The notes under the pieces: model-generated | Told to the model about the DNA's origin: nothing | Databases searched by the model: none | What the model saw: the letters and a program-made list of their open reading frames with translations, nothing else | Translations under genes and position numbers: made by a program | Assembly: GCF_030268965.1 (NCBI RefSeq) | Contig: NZ_BSSE01000047.1 | Coordinates: 1 to 32,097, forward strand | Length of the DNA: 32,097 bases | Source: Microtetraspora sp. NBRC 16547 | GTDB lineage: Bacteria > Actinomycetota > Actinomycetes > Streptosporangiales > Streptosporangiaceae | Direction: 5' to 3' | Part shown: positions 7,241-14,301 of the stretch, one piece after another | How the letters are laid out: each line of letters starts with the position of its first letter | Numbering within the stretch: the first letter of the stretch is position 1

Positions 7241-7909
7241 TCAGCGAAAGAGCAGGATCCGGATCGCCAGCGGTATCGGCGTCCCCCCGCCGATCACTTC
7301 GAGGACCCGGTGCCTGGTCTCGGGAGCGTCCAGGAGCGCCGCGACGACGGACGCGACGTCGTCCCTGGGCACGGGGTCGTGCCGCGACAGCGGTACATCC
7401 GTCAGGGTCACCAGCCCGGTCCCCCGGTCGTCGGTGAGCCGTCCGGGGCGGAGAATGGTCCAGTTGAGGCCGGGCCGGGCGCGGAGATCCTCCTCGGCCG
7501 CGGTCTTCGCGTTGATGTAGGCCGCCCAGACCTCGTCACTCCCCGGAGGGGGCGGCTCGCCCGCCCCAATCGTGGAGATCTGAACGAAGCGGCGGACACC
7601 GGCGCGCTCGGCGGCGTCCGCCAGCAGGACCGACGCGCGGTGGTCCACCGTCTCCTTGCGCGCCGCGCCGCTGCCCGGCCCCGCGCCCGCGGCGAAGACC
7701 ACCGCCCCGGCCCCGAGCAGGATCTCGGCCAGCTCGCCCGGACCGGCCTGTTCGAGGTCGCACAGCACGGGCTCTGCGCCGGCCGCGCGGACGTCGTCCT
7801 CGTGATCGGGATTGCGCACGAGGCCCACCGGTTCGTCCCCGCGTGCGGCGAGCAGCCGTTCCAGCCGGAGTGCGATCTTCCCGTGACCTCCCGCGATCAC
7901 TACGCGCAT
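7241..7909 (-). CDS. NAD(P)H-binding protein, atypical short-chain dehydrogenase (NmrA/SDR_a5-like)
   Basis: A 222-residue Rossmann-fold protein. It begins MRVVIAGGHGKIALRL, a GxxGxxA dinucleotide site at the N-terminus, followed by GLVRNPDH, where a basic residue after strand 2 suggests NADP(H). GAGAVVFAAGAGPG is strand 4, RFVQISTIGAG strand 5, and YINAK near residues 130-134 keeps the Tyr-x3-Lys pair of SDR enzymes. WTILRPGRL closes the core. The family includes sugar epimerase-like and redox-sensing proteins without a known substrate. Start: ATG 7909 has GGGGTGAG upstream; the longer frame to 7963 adds a non-homologous N-terminus. It converges with the VC0807-type gene. Confidence 0.85.
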   Translation of the reverse strand: MRVVIAGGHGKIALRLERLLAARGDEPVGLVRNPDHEDDVRAAGAEPVLCDLEQAGPGELAEILLGAGAVVFAAGAGPGSGAARKETVDHRASVLLADAAERAGVRRFVQISTIGAGEPPPPGSDEVWAAYINAKTAAEEDLRARPGLNWTILRPGRLTDDRGTGLVTLTDVPLSRHDPVPRDDVASVVAALLDAPETRHRVLEVIGGGTPIPLAIRILLFR

Positions 7910-8174
7910 GTGGCTCACCCCCCGCCGACGATCCTCGCACGACCTCCCGAGCCCGGACTTCACGGCACGACGGGGCCCCCTCCTCCCGCGGTCGCGACGG
8001 AGGAACGCCTCGGTCTGGTCGCGTGGGTGCCGCGCAGCCGGTCCTATCTGGATTAACCCCTTCCACGCTTTTACCGTCTTCTGTCATCGAATGCCCGTGA
8101 TGAGCGACTTGGCGGGGAAAGTCCTGATCAGTTGCCCGGCGTTCCGGCCGGGCCGTACATCGACGGGGGTACCC

Positions 8175-8399
8175 ATGGCGGTTACTGCGGACCTGGCCAA
8201 GCTGCTGGACAAGGAGTACGAGAACAAGTCCCTCGCGGACCTGATCAAGGCCCCGGTGTCGGCGCTGTCGGGAGTCAGCGAGGGCGACGCCCGGCTCCTC
8301 AAGGAGGCCTTCCATATCAACACGATCGGCGACCTCGGCCGCAACAAGTTCTTCCGGACGGCCACCGCGCTCGTCGATCTGGCCGAGGGCGCCAAGTAG
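8175..8399 (+). CDS. 74-aa helical protein with helix-hairpin-helix-like segment
   Basis: A small soluble protein with an N-terminal helix (AVTADLAKLLDKEYENKSLADLI) followed by a predicted helix-hairpin-helix-like unit: APVSALSGVSEGDARLLKEAFHINTIGDLG. The 'L-S-G-V-S-E-G-D-A-x-x-L-K-x-A-F' pattern resembles the 'GI(G)x.x.A..L...GI.TI.DL' hairpins of DNA-binding proteins, but no DNA contact can be claimed. Similar small proteins appear widely in actinobacteria as conserved hypotheticals, so I think it is real. GGGGG lies 6 nt before the ATG. It appears to be monocistronic. Confidence 0.7.
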   Translation: MAVTADLAKLLDKEYENKSLADLIKAPVSALSGVSEGDARLLKEAFHINTIGDLGRNKFFRTATALVDLAEGAK

Positions 8400-8447
8400 G
8401 TCTCCTCGGTCGCGGCCGGTTCCCGGCTCCCCTGAGTCCGGCCGGCT

Positions 8448-8484
8448 TCCCGGCGTCGCACCGGCGTCCCGGCGTCGGACCGGC
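8448..8484. repeat. Tandem duplication of 19 bp
   Basis: TCCCGGCGTCGCACCGGC (8448-8465) is repeated as TCCCGGCGTCGGACCGGC (8467-8484), one mismatch in 18 bases, period 19. It lies between the 74-aa gene and the decayed region that follows. Confidence 0.6.
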
Positions 8485-8652
8485 TTCCGGTGTCCACCGC
8501 CCTGCCGGACGACGGCCTCTCTGCGAAAGGCTCCTCCCGAAGACGGAGGAGATCATCGCAGGCGGGGCCGCGCTCGACCGCGGACGCTCCGCGCGGCACC
8601 CGCCCGCGCGAGAGCGTCGCGCGGCGGTTCCTCCCGGAACGAGAGGAATCCG

Positions 8653-8745
8653 ATGGGAACCGCACTCGTCGCCGGTGCGCCGCAGGACCTCGGCGCGATC
8701 ATCGCCGAGCGGCTCGCGGGCGGCGGCGGCAAGACGATGAGCTGA
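8653..8745 (+). pseudogene. Dehydrogenase-like N-terminal stub, 30 aa
   Basis: MGTALVAGAPQDLGAIIAERLA resembles the first strand and nucleotide-binding turn of a short-chain dehydrogenase (consensus TALVTGA...IG.AIA..LA), then ends after GGGGKTMS. A real member would be about 250 residues. The short frame is flanked by two other gene scraps, so I read it as the remains of a deleted gene. It could instead be a coincidental short peptide. Confidence 0.35.
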
Positions 8746-8773
8746 CCGCGTCGCCGAGGGGCCCCGAGGGGCG

Positions 8774-9046
8774 TCAGCCCTCGGCCACCAGATCGGCCTC
8801 GTAGGCAACGATCGCGCTCCGGCCGCCGCCGAGCTCGGTGATGACCCGGTACGCCACGGGCGGCGAGAGGTAGGCCCCTCCCCCGGCGACCGCGTGCACC
8901 CCGGCGATCAGCTCTCTCGGTCGCCGGCCTTGAGCAGGAAGCCACCGGCGCCCGCGCCGGTCGCGGGCGATGTACTCGTCCTCGCCGAAGGTAGTCAGGA
9001 TCACCACACCGGTGTCCGGGGCGACCCTGCGGATCTCGGCCGGGGC
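8774..9046 (-). pseudogene. Remnant of a NarL/LuxR-type response regulator
   Basis: Read on the minus strand, EIRRVAPDTGVVILTTFGEDEYIAR matches strand 4 of a receiver domain (consensus VVILTTF), then a frame change gives AGAGGFLLKAGDRE, holding the conserved Lys of strand 5, and a second change returns to ELIAGVHAVAGGGAYLSPPVAYRVITEL, the linker helix just before the HTH. So the end of the receiver is preserved with two compensating indels between about 8925 and 8965. The phospho-acceptor Asp region and the LuxR HTH are both missing, so it cannot function. A VAYEADLVAEG tail ends at a stop. Confidence 0.7.
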
Positions 9047-9052
9047 GGGGGC

Positions 9053-9299
9053 TTCCCGGTGCGCGCGTTCTCGGCGTTCGACGCGGTCGCGGCGGTCTCG
9101 TGGGCCATCTACTCCACCATGCTGGGTTTCGTCGGCGGCATGGCGTTCGAGCGGGACCCCTTCAAGGCGCCTGCCGCTGGGGCTGGGCATCGCCTTGTCG
9201 GTCACGGTCGTGACGGAGGCCGTACGCCACCTGCGGCGGCGGAACCCGGGGAACACCCCCGAGACCGAGACCAGGGAAACCACGCCCATTTCAGGGTGA
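9053..9299 (+). pseudogene. C-terminal remnant of a DedA-family membrane protein
   Basis: FSAFDAVAAVSWAIYSTMLGFVGG followed by AFERDPFK matches the last third of DedA (SNARE-associated, VTT domain) proteins. After one extra base in GCGCCTGCC (about 9168) the frame moves to LPLGLGIALSVTVVTEAVRHLRRR, which is the expected last helix and basic tail, ending at a TGA. The first two thirds, including the F/Y-xxx-R-hydrophobic core, are absent. It abuts the response-regulator remnant on the other strand. Confidence 0.7.
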
Positions 9300-9523
9300 T
9301 CCCCGATGGCCGGGGCCGGCGATGTGCACCACGCTCGGGATTGGTCCCGCGTTCCCTGTCCGGCCGCCCGTTCGAGGTCTTCCGGCCATATCACCGTGTC
9401 GTCATACATGCGAGAGGAGCAGCCCGTGATCGTGCTCGCGGCAACGGGGCTCCCGTCCCTCGCACCGGGCGCGGCGCCGGTCGCCCGGAGCAATCCGACC
9501 ACCGCACCCCACCGGAGAACGCC
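9300..9523. other. Spacer with no supported gene
   Basis: No credible gene is present. A minus-strand open segment (MYDDTVIWPEDLERAAG) does not match anything I recognise and lacks surrounding coding signal. The promoter of the following glycosyltransferase must lie here, but no strong consensus is visible. Confidence 0.4.
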
Positions 9524-10771
9524 ATGACCGCCGTGCCCACCCTGAACTCGCCGGACACGCCGGGCGCCGGCCCGGCGTCCCTCGCCCCGAGGGGTCGCCG
9601 CGTGCTGATCGCGACGGACACCTACCCGCCGGACGTGAACGGCGCCGCGTACTTCACCCACCGGCTCGCGGCCGGTCTGGCCGAGAGGGGCAACGACGTC
9701 CACGTGGTCTGCGCGTCCGAGGTGGGGCCGCCGCGCATCGAGACCGCCGGGGAGGTGACCGTCCACCGGCTGCGGTCGGCTCCCCTCCTGGTCCACCCGA
9801 CGATGCGGGTCGGCGTCCCCGCGGGGCTCGGCCGTACGATGTCGCGGCTGATCCACGGGCTGCGGCCCGACGTGGTGCACACCCAGGGGCACTTCGTCGT
9901 GGGGCGGGCCGCGGTCGGGGCCGCCCTGCGCGCCGGGCGCCCGGTGGTCGCGACCAACCACTTCATGCCGGACAACCTCTTCCCGTTCGCGCGCGTTCCC
10001 GCCCGGCTGCGGGACGGCGTCGACCGGATGGTCTGGCGGGACTTCGCCCGGGTGTTCTCCAGGGCCGACCGTGTCACCACGCCGACCAAGATCGCCGCTG
10101 GACTGCTCGCGGCCAAGGGGTTCACCGGCGAGGTGGAGGCCGTCTCGTGCGGCATCGACCTGGACCGGTTCCAGCCACGGCCGTGGGACCGGATCCGGGC
10201 GCGGGAGCGGTTCGGACTGCCCGACCTGCCGACCGTCCTCTTCGTCGGCCGCCTGGACGAGGAGAAGCGCCTGGACGACCTGATCCTCGCCCTCCCGCAG
10301 GTGCTGAACCATGTGGAGGCGCAGGTCGTGCTGGCCGGGACCGGCGCACGGAGGCCCGCGCTGGAGCGGCTCGCGTCCCGGATCGGGGCCCGCGAGCGGG
10401 TGCGCTTCCTCGGGTTCGTCCCGGACGCCGATCTGCCGCTCGTCTACGCGGCGGCCGACGTCTTCGCCATGCCGGGGATCGCGGAGCTGCAGAGCATCGC
10501 CACCCTGGAGGCGATGGCGAGCGGCCTTCCCGTCGTCGCCGCGGACGCGATGGCGCTGCCGCATCTCGTGGACGGCAACGGCCACCTCTACGTGCCGGGC
10601 GACGTGCGGGCCATGGCCCGGCACCTGACGGCGATCCTCACAGACTCGGAGCTCCGCGCCGCCATGGGACGGGCGAGCCTCGCCCTGGCCGCGCCCCACG
10701 ACCACCGACGGTCCCTCGCCCGGTTCGAGGAGATCTACGCCGAACTCACGAATAGGAGCGTGAAAGCGTGA
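9524..10771 (+). CDS. GT4 family glycosyltransferase
   Basis: A 415-residue retaining GT-B glycosyltransferase. The N-terminal acceptor domain has RVLIATDTYPPDVNGAAYF with the glycine-rich loop (about residues 27-43), then HTQGHF and TNHFMPDN. The C-terminal donor domain starts near VLFVGRLDEEKRLDDLI, contains VVLAGTG, RVRFLGFVPD and the E-x7-E motif AELQSIATLEAMASGLPVV near residues 318-340. The nearest known activities are GDP-mannose-dependent alpha-mannosyltransferases and diacylglycerol glucosyltransferases; this specificity is inferred only. GGAG lies 6 nt before the ATG. Its stop overlaps the next gene's GTG, so both are translationally coupled. Confidence 0.9.
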   Translation: MTAVPTLNSPDTPGAGPASLAPRGRRVLIATDTYPPDVNGAAYFTHRLAAGLAERGNDVHVVCASEVGPPRIETAGEVTVHRLRSAPLLVHPTMRVGVPAGLGRTMSRLIHGLRPDVVHTQGHFVVGRAAVGAALRAGRPVVATNHFMPDNLFPFARVPARLRDGVDRMVWRDFARVFSRADRVTTPTKIAAGLLAAKGFTGEVEAVSCGIDLDRFQPRPWDRIRARERFGLPDLPTVLFVGRLDEEKRLDDLILALPQVLNHVEAQVVLAGTGARRPALERLASRIGARERVRFLGFVPDADLPLVYAAADVFAMPGIAELQSIATLEAMASGLPVVAADAMALPHLVDGNGHLYVPGDVRAMARHLTAILTDSELRAAMGRASLALAAPHDHRRSLARFEEIYAELTNRSVKA

Positions 10772-11445
10772 CCAGAACGGGCGGACGGATCGCGGTCGCG
10801 GGCCCGATCCTCACCCTGAGCGTCATGATCTGGCTGCACGTCGCCTTCCCCGGCACCGTCGATCCGATGAACGGGGTGATCAGTGACTACGCCTCGGTGG
10901 ACACCGCGGGTCCCCTCTTCGCGCTGGGCGTCCTGTCGCTGGCGGCCGGCACGGCGGGCCTGACGTACGCGTTGGCCAGGATCGAGCCGGCGCGGAGCGC
11001 GGCGGCTCGGGTGCTGCTCGCGGGCGTCTCGGTGGCGCTGGCGCTGACCGCGCTGTTCCCGACCGACCCCTCGCTGGGCGTCGGCTCGGCCACCGGCGAG
11101 ATCCATCGCTGGTCCACCGCGCTCGTCTTCACCGGCCTGCCGTGCGCGGGCTGGATCCTGGCCAGGCAGACCAGGACGCTGCCCGGCTGGAGGCCGATCG
11201 GCCGCGTGCTCAACGGCCTCAGCCTGACCTCCGTGGCCATCCTCGTCGTCTTCCTGCTGACCCATCCGGGCTCCCCGGCCGCCACTCTGACCGGCGTCGG
11301 GTTCTACGGGCTCGTCGAGCGGATGCTGATCGTCTCGGAGGTCGTGCTCGTGCTCGCCATGGCGGCGGGAGCCACGCGGGTCCGCCCGCCCAGGACCGGG
11401 CCGGCCACCCCCTCCGGGTCGCTCACCAGGGGAAGCTTCCGCTAG
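10768..11445 (+). CDS. DUF998-like integral membrane protein
   Basis: A 225-residue polytopic protein, about six helices. The pattern of DUF998 is clear: an N-terminal helix ending in NGVISDYASVD (the 'P.S.Y' loop), LFALGVLSLAAGTAGL, LALTALFPTDPS (typical 'FPTD' motif near residue 93), and GEIHRWSTALVF, with the conserved His after the second periplasmic segment. Function unknown; the family is common beside lipid and cell-wall genes. It begins at a GTG overlapping the glycosyltransferase stop codon (GTGA), so the two probably act together, for example in glycolipid export or assembly (inference). Its own stop TAG is part of the -10 element of the next gene. Confidence 0.75.
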   Translation: MTRTGGRIAVAGPILTLSVMIWLHVAFPGTVDPMNGVISDYASVDTAGPLFALGVLSLAAGTAGLTYALARIEPARSAAARVLLAGVSVALALTALFPTDPSLGVGSATGEIHRWSTALVFTGLPCAGWILARQTRTLPGWRPIGRVLNGLSLTSVAILVVFLLTHPGSPAATLTGVGFYGLVERMLIVSEVVLVLAMAAGATRVRPPRTGPATPSGSLTRGSFR

Positions 11446-11448
11446 TGT
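11443..11448 (+). promoter_or_regulatory. -10 hexamer of a leaderless promoter overlapping a stop codon
   Basis: TAGTGT, whose first three bases are the stop codon of the DUF998-like gene, lies 6 nt before ATG 11455. The next gene therefore probably starts its own leaderless transcript. Confidence 0.45.
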
Positions 11449-11454
11449 CCCCGC

Positions 11455-12336
11455 ATGTCCGAGGCGTACTTCCCCCGTGTCCAGACCGTCACGGGCGCCG
11501 TGCCCGTCTCCCTGATCGAGGGGCCCGTCCTTCCCGGTGAACACCTGCGCACCGACACGCGCTGGGGAGCGGGCGGCGAGTCCGACCCGTACCGGTGGCT
11601 CGACGAGGAGGCGCACGTCACCTCGGAGCTGACCGAGCTCGGCCGGGAGCAGGGACTCGCCCTGGTCGTCGAGCACAGCTGCCTCGGCATGGGCCGGGAC
11701 GTCGCCGCGCTGGCCCGCGTCGCCACGGCGGCTAGGGTCGCCGTGGTCGCCGCGACCGGATTCGCCCCCGAGCCGTTCAGCGGCGACCTGATCCGCCGGT
11801 GGGGCGTGGACGATCTCACCGCCGACCTGCTCAGGGAGATCGGCACCGGTCTCGACGGCACGGCCGTTCGGCCCGGGATCATCGTGGCGGCGGCGTGGGG
11901 CGCGACTCCCACCCCCGCCGAGGCGCGCGCGATCACCGCCGCCGCCCGCGCGTCCACCCGGACCGGCCTGCCGGTGGCCGCCGGGGGCCTCGACGTCCTG
12001 GAGGCGCTGCTCACCGAGGGCGTGCCCCCTACTCGGCTGAGCGCCTGGGCCGCCGATCCCCTCATCCAGCGGAAGATCGCCGAATCCGGGGCGTACGCCG
12101 CGGTGACCGACGCCGAGCACGCGCTGGCGCTGATCGAGGCGGGGCACGCCGCGCGGATCCTGCTCAGCAGCGGCGTGTCCCGGCAGGGGCACCTCCGGGA
12201 CTACGGCGGGCACGGGTACGGCCGGCTGTTCCAGCAGGTCCTTCCCGTGCTGCGCGCCGCCGGGACCGGCGAGGACGTCCTTGAACTGATCACTCACGGA
12301 AACCCGCTGCGCTGGCTCACGGGTCTCGACCGCTGA
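11455..12336 (+). CDS. Phosphotriesterase-family protein lacking most metal ligands (probable pseudoenzyme)
   Basis: A 293-residue TIM-barrel protein recognisable as a phosphotriesterase/Php-type amidohydrolase by GLGRD-type (CLGMGRDVAALARVA), ATGFA, TPAEARAITAAARAS, the YGGHGYGRLF motif and the C-terminal NPLRWLTGL. Known members bind two metals through HxH, a carboxylated Lys or Glu, two His and an Asp. Here the first pair reads PGEHL (first His replaced by Gly), the strand-4 ligand position is IIVAAAW (Val), the strand-5 His position reads PVAAGG, the strand-6 His position reads SAWAADP, and the strand-8 LLSxD motif reads LLSSG (Gly). Four or five of six ligands are gone, so hydrolysis is unlikely. 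It is followed 17 bp later by an acyl-CoA synthetase. Confidence 0.75.
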   Translation: MSEAYFPRVQTVTGAVPVSLIEGPVLPGEHLRTDTRWGAGGESDPYRWLDEEAHVTSELTELGREQGLALVVEHSCLGMGRDVAALARVATAARVAVVAATGFAPEPFSGDLIRRWGVDDLTADLLREIGTGLDGTAVRPGIIVAAAWGATPTPAEARAITAAARASTRTGLPVAAGGLDVLEALLTEGVPPTRLSAWAADPLIQRKIAESGAYAAVTDAEHALALIEAGHAARILLSSGVSRQGHLRDYGGHGYGRLFQQVLPVLRAAGTGEDVLELITHGNPLRWLTGLDR

Positions 12337-12353
12337 ACCCTCCCAGGGCGAAG

Positions 12354-14237
12354 ATGGGGCCCATGCCGTACGCCGACGTCCACGCGCGCAGTGTCGATGA
12401 TCCCGAGGGCTTCTGGAAGGAGGCGGCGTCCGCCGTCACCTGGTACCAGCAGCCCGAACGCGCCCTCGACTCCGACCGTCCTCCCTTCTACCAGTGGTTC
12501 CCCGGCGGGGAGCTGAACACCTGCTACAACGCCCTCGACCGGCACGTCGAGGCCGGCCACGGCGACCGTCTCGCCCTCGTCTACGACAGCCCGGTGACGG
12601 GGACCTGCCGCCGCCACACCTACGCGGCGCTGCTCGATCAGGTGGCGCGGTTCGCCGGCGTGCTGCGCGACTCGGGCGTCTCCAAGGGCGACCGGGTCGT
12701 CATCTACATGCCGATGGTGCCGGAGGCGGTGGTGGCGATGCTCGCCTGCGCCCGCCTCGGAGCCGTCCACTCCGTGGTCTTCGGCGGTTTCGCACCCAAG
12801 GAGCTGGCGCTGCGGTTGGACGACGCACGGCCCAAGGTCGTCGTCTCCGCGTCGTGCGGCATCGAGCCGAACCGGATCGTTCCGTACAAGCCGATGCTGG
12901 ACGCGGCGCTCGAACTCTCCGGGCACGCGCCGGACAGGTGTGTGATCCTGCAGCGGGAGCAGGAGCGCGCCGAACTACGCGAGGGACGCGACGTGGACTG
13001 GGACGCGGCGATGGCGGCGGCCGAGCCGGCCGCCTGCGTGCCGGTCGCGGCCACCGACCCGCTCTACATCCTCTACACCAGCGGGACGACCGGGAAGCCG
13101 AAGGGCGTCGTGCGGGACAACGGCGGCCACGCGGTCGCGCTGCTGTGGAGCATGCGCAACGTGTACGACGCGCGTCCCGGCGAGGTGTTCTGGACGGCTT
13201 CCGACGTCGGCTGGGTCGTCGGGCACTCCTACATCGTGTACGGCCCGCTGCTGCTGGGCGCGACTACCGTGCTCTACGAGGGCAAGCCGGTGGGCACCCC
13301 CGACGCCGGGGCGTACTGGCGGGTGGTCTCCGAGCACGGGGTGAAGACGCTGTTCACCGCGCCGACCGCGATCCGGGCGATCAGGCGCGACGACCCGTCC
13401 GCGGCTTTGATGGAGAAATACGACATCTCGTCGCTGCGCGCGCTCTTCCTGGCGGGTGAGCGGCTGGATCCCGACACCTACGAATGGACCGCGGAGAAAC
13501 TTGGCATCCCGGTGATCGACCACTGGTGGCAGACGGAGACGGGGTGGGCCATCGCCGGCAATCTGCGCGGGCTCGACCCGATGCCGGTCAAGCCCGGCTC
13601 CCCGACGGTGCCCGTCCCCGGATACGACGTGCGCGTCCTCACCCCGCTCGGGGAGCCGTGCGGCCCCGGGGAGGAGGGCGCGATCTGCGTGCGGCTGCCG
13701 CTCCCGCCCGGCACCCTGCAGACGCTCTGGGCGGACGACGAGCGGTACATCGCGTCATACCTGTCCGCGTTCCCCGGCTACTACCTGACCGGCGACGGCG
13801 GCTATCTCGACGAGGACGGCTACCTGTTCGTCATGGGCCGGACGGACGACGTCATCAACGTCGCCGGGCACCGGCTGTCGGCGGGGGCCATGGAGGCTGC
13901 GCTCGCCACCCACCCGGCGGTGGCCGAGTGCGCGGTGATCGGCGTGGCCGACCATCTCAAGGGCCAGATCCCTCGCGGATTCGTCGTGCTCAAGAACGGC
14001 GTCACGACCGACCACGACACGCTGCGCGTCGAACTGATCGCGCGGGTCCGCGAGCAGGTCGGCGCGGTGGCGGCGCTCAAACGGGTCGACGTCGTGGCCG
14101 GGCTGCCCAAGACGAGGTCCGGCAAGATCCTCCGCAAGACCATGCGGGGCATCGCCGAGGGCGCCGACGAGCCGGTGCCCTCCACCATCGAGGACGCCTC
14201 GGTCCTCGACGCGCTCCGCTCGACGCTCAGCGGGTGA
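12354..14237 (+). CDS. prpE: Propionyl/acetyl-CoA synthetase (PrpE-like, AMP-forming)
   Basis: A 627-residue ANL-superfamily enzyme activating a short-chain acid to its CoA thioester via an acyl adenylate. Motifs: YTSGTTGKPKG phosphate-binding loop (about 241-251), WWQTETGW (A5), YYLTGDGGYLDEDGY (A7), GRTDDVINVAGHRLS (A8) and the catalytic Lys in RSGKILRK near 591. SCGIEPNRIVPYKPMLDAAL in the N-terminal third is characteristic of the PrpE/ACSS3 branch, favouring propionate over acetate. Length agrees with that branch. ATG 12354 follows AGGGCGAAG; ATG 12363 is an alternative. In context it may be co-transcribed with the phosphotriesterase-like gene. A terminator follows its stop. Confidence 0.88.
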   Translation: MGPMPYADVHARSVDDPEGFWKEAASAVTWYQQPERALDSDRPPFYQWFPGGELNTCYNALDRHVEAGHGDRLALVYDSPVTGTCRRHTYAALLDQVARFAGVLRDSGVSKGDRVVIYMPMVPEAVVAMLACARLGAVHSVVFGGFAPKELALRLDDARPKVVVSASCGIEPNRIVPYKPMLDAALELSGHAPDRCVILQREQERAELREGRDVDWDAAMAAAEPAACVPVAATDPLYILYTSGTTGKPKGVVRDNGGHAVALLWSMRNVYDARPGEVFWTASDVGWVVGHSYIVYGPLLLGATTVLYEGKPVGTPDAGAYWRVVSEHGVKTLFTAPTAIRAIRRDDPSAALMEKYDISSLRALFLAGERLDPDTYEWTAEKLGIPVIDHWWQTETGWAIAGNLRGLDPMPVKPGSPTVPVPGYDVRVLTPLGEPCGPGEEGAICVRLPLPPGTLQTLWADDERYIASYLSAFPGYYLTGDGGYLDEDGYLFVMGRTDDVINVAGHRLSAGAMEAALATHPAVAECAVIGVADHLKGQIPRGFVVLKNGVTTDHDTLRVELIARVREQVGAVAALKRVDVVAGLPKTRSGKILRKTMRGIAEGADEPVPSTIEDASVLDALRSTLSG

Positions 14238-14261
14238 GTAACCGGCGCAGAGCCGGCCCAG

Positions 14262-14294
14262 ACCCGGCGCTCCCCCTCGAGGGGAGCGCCGGGT
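14262..14294. terminator. Strong bidirectional terminator hairpin
   Basis: ACCCGGCGCTCCCC and GGGGAGCGCCGGGT form a perfect 14-bp stem with loop CTCGA, immediately between the convergent CoA-synthetase and FAD-oxidase genes. This is the most stable hairpin in the window. Confidence 0.85.
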
Positions 14295-14301
14295 CACGCG
14301 A

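Noticed and set aside
8774-10705. 643-residue minus-strand open frame
   Set aside because: Most of it is antisense to the GT4 gene with low-complexity composition. Only its last 90 residues match a real family (response-regulator remnant).
10735-12297. 520-residue minus-strand frame
   Set aside because: Antisense to the DUF998-like and phosphotriesterase-like genes, with shadow composition and no motif.
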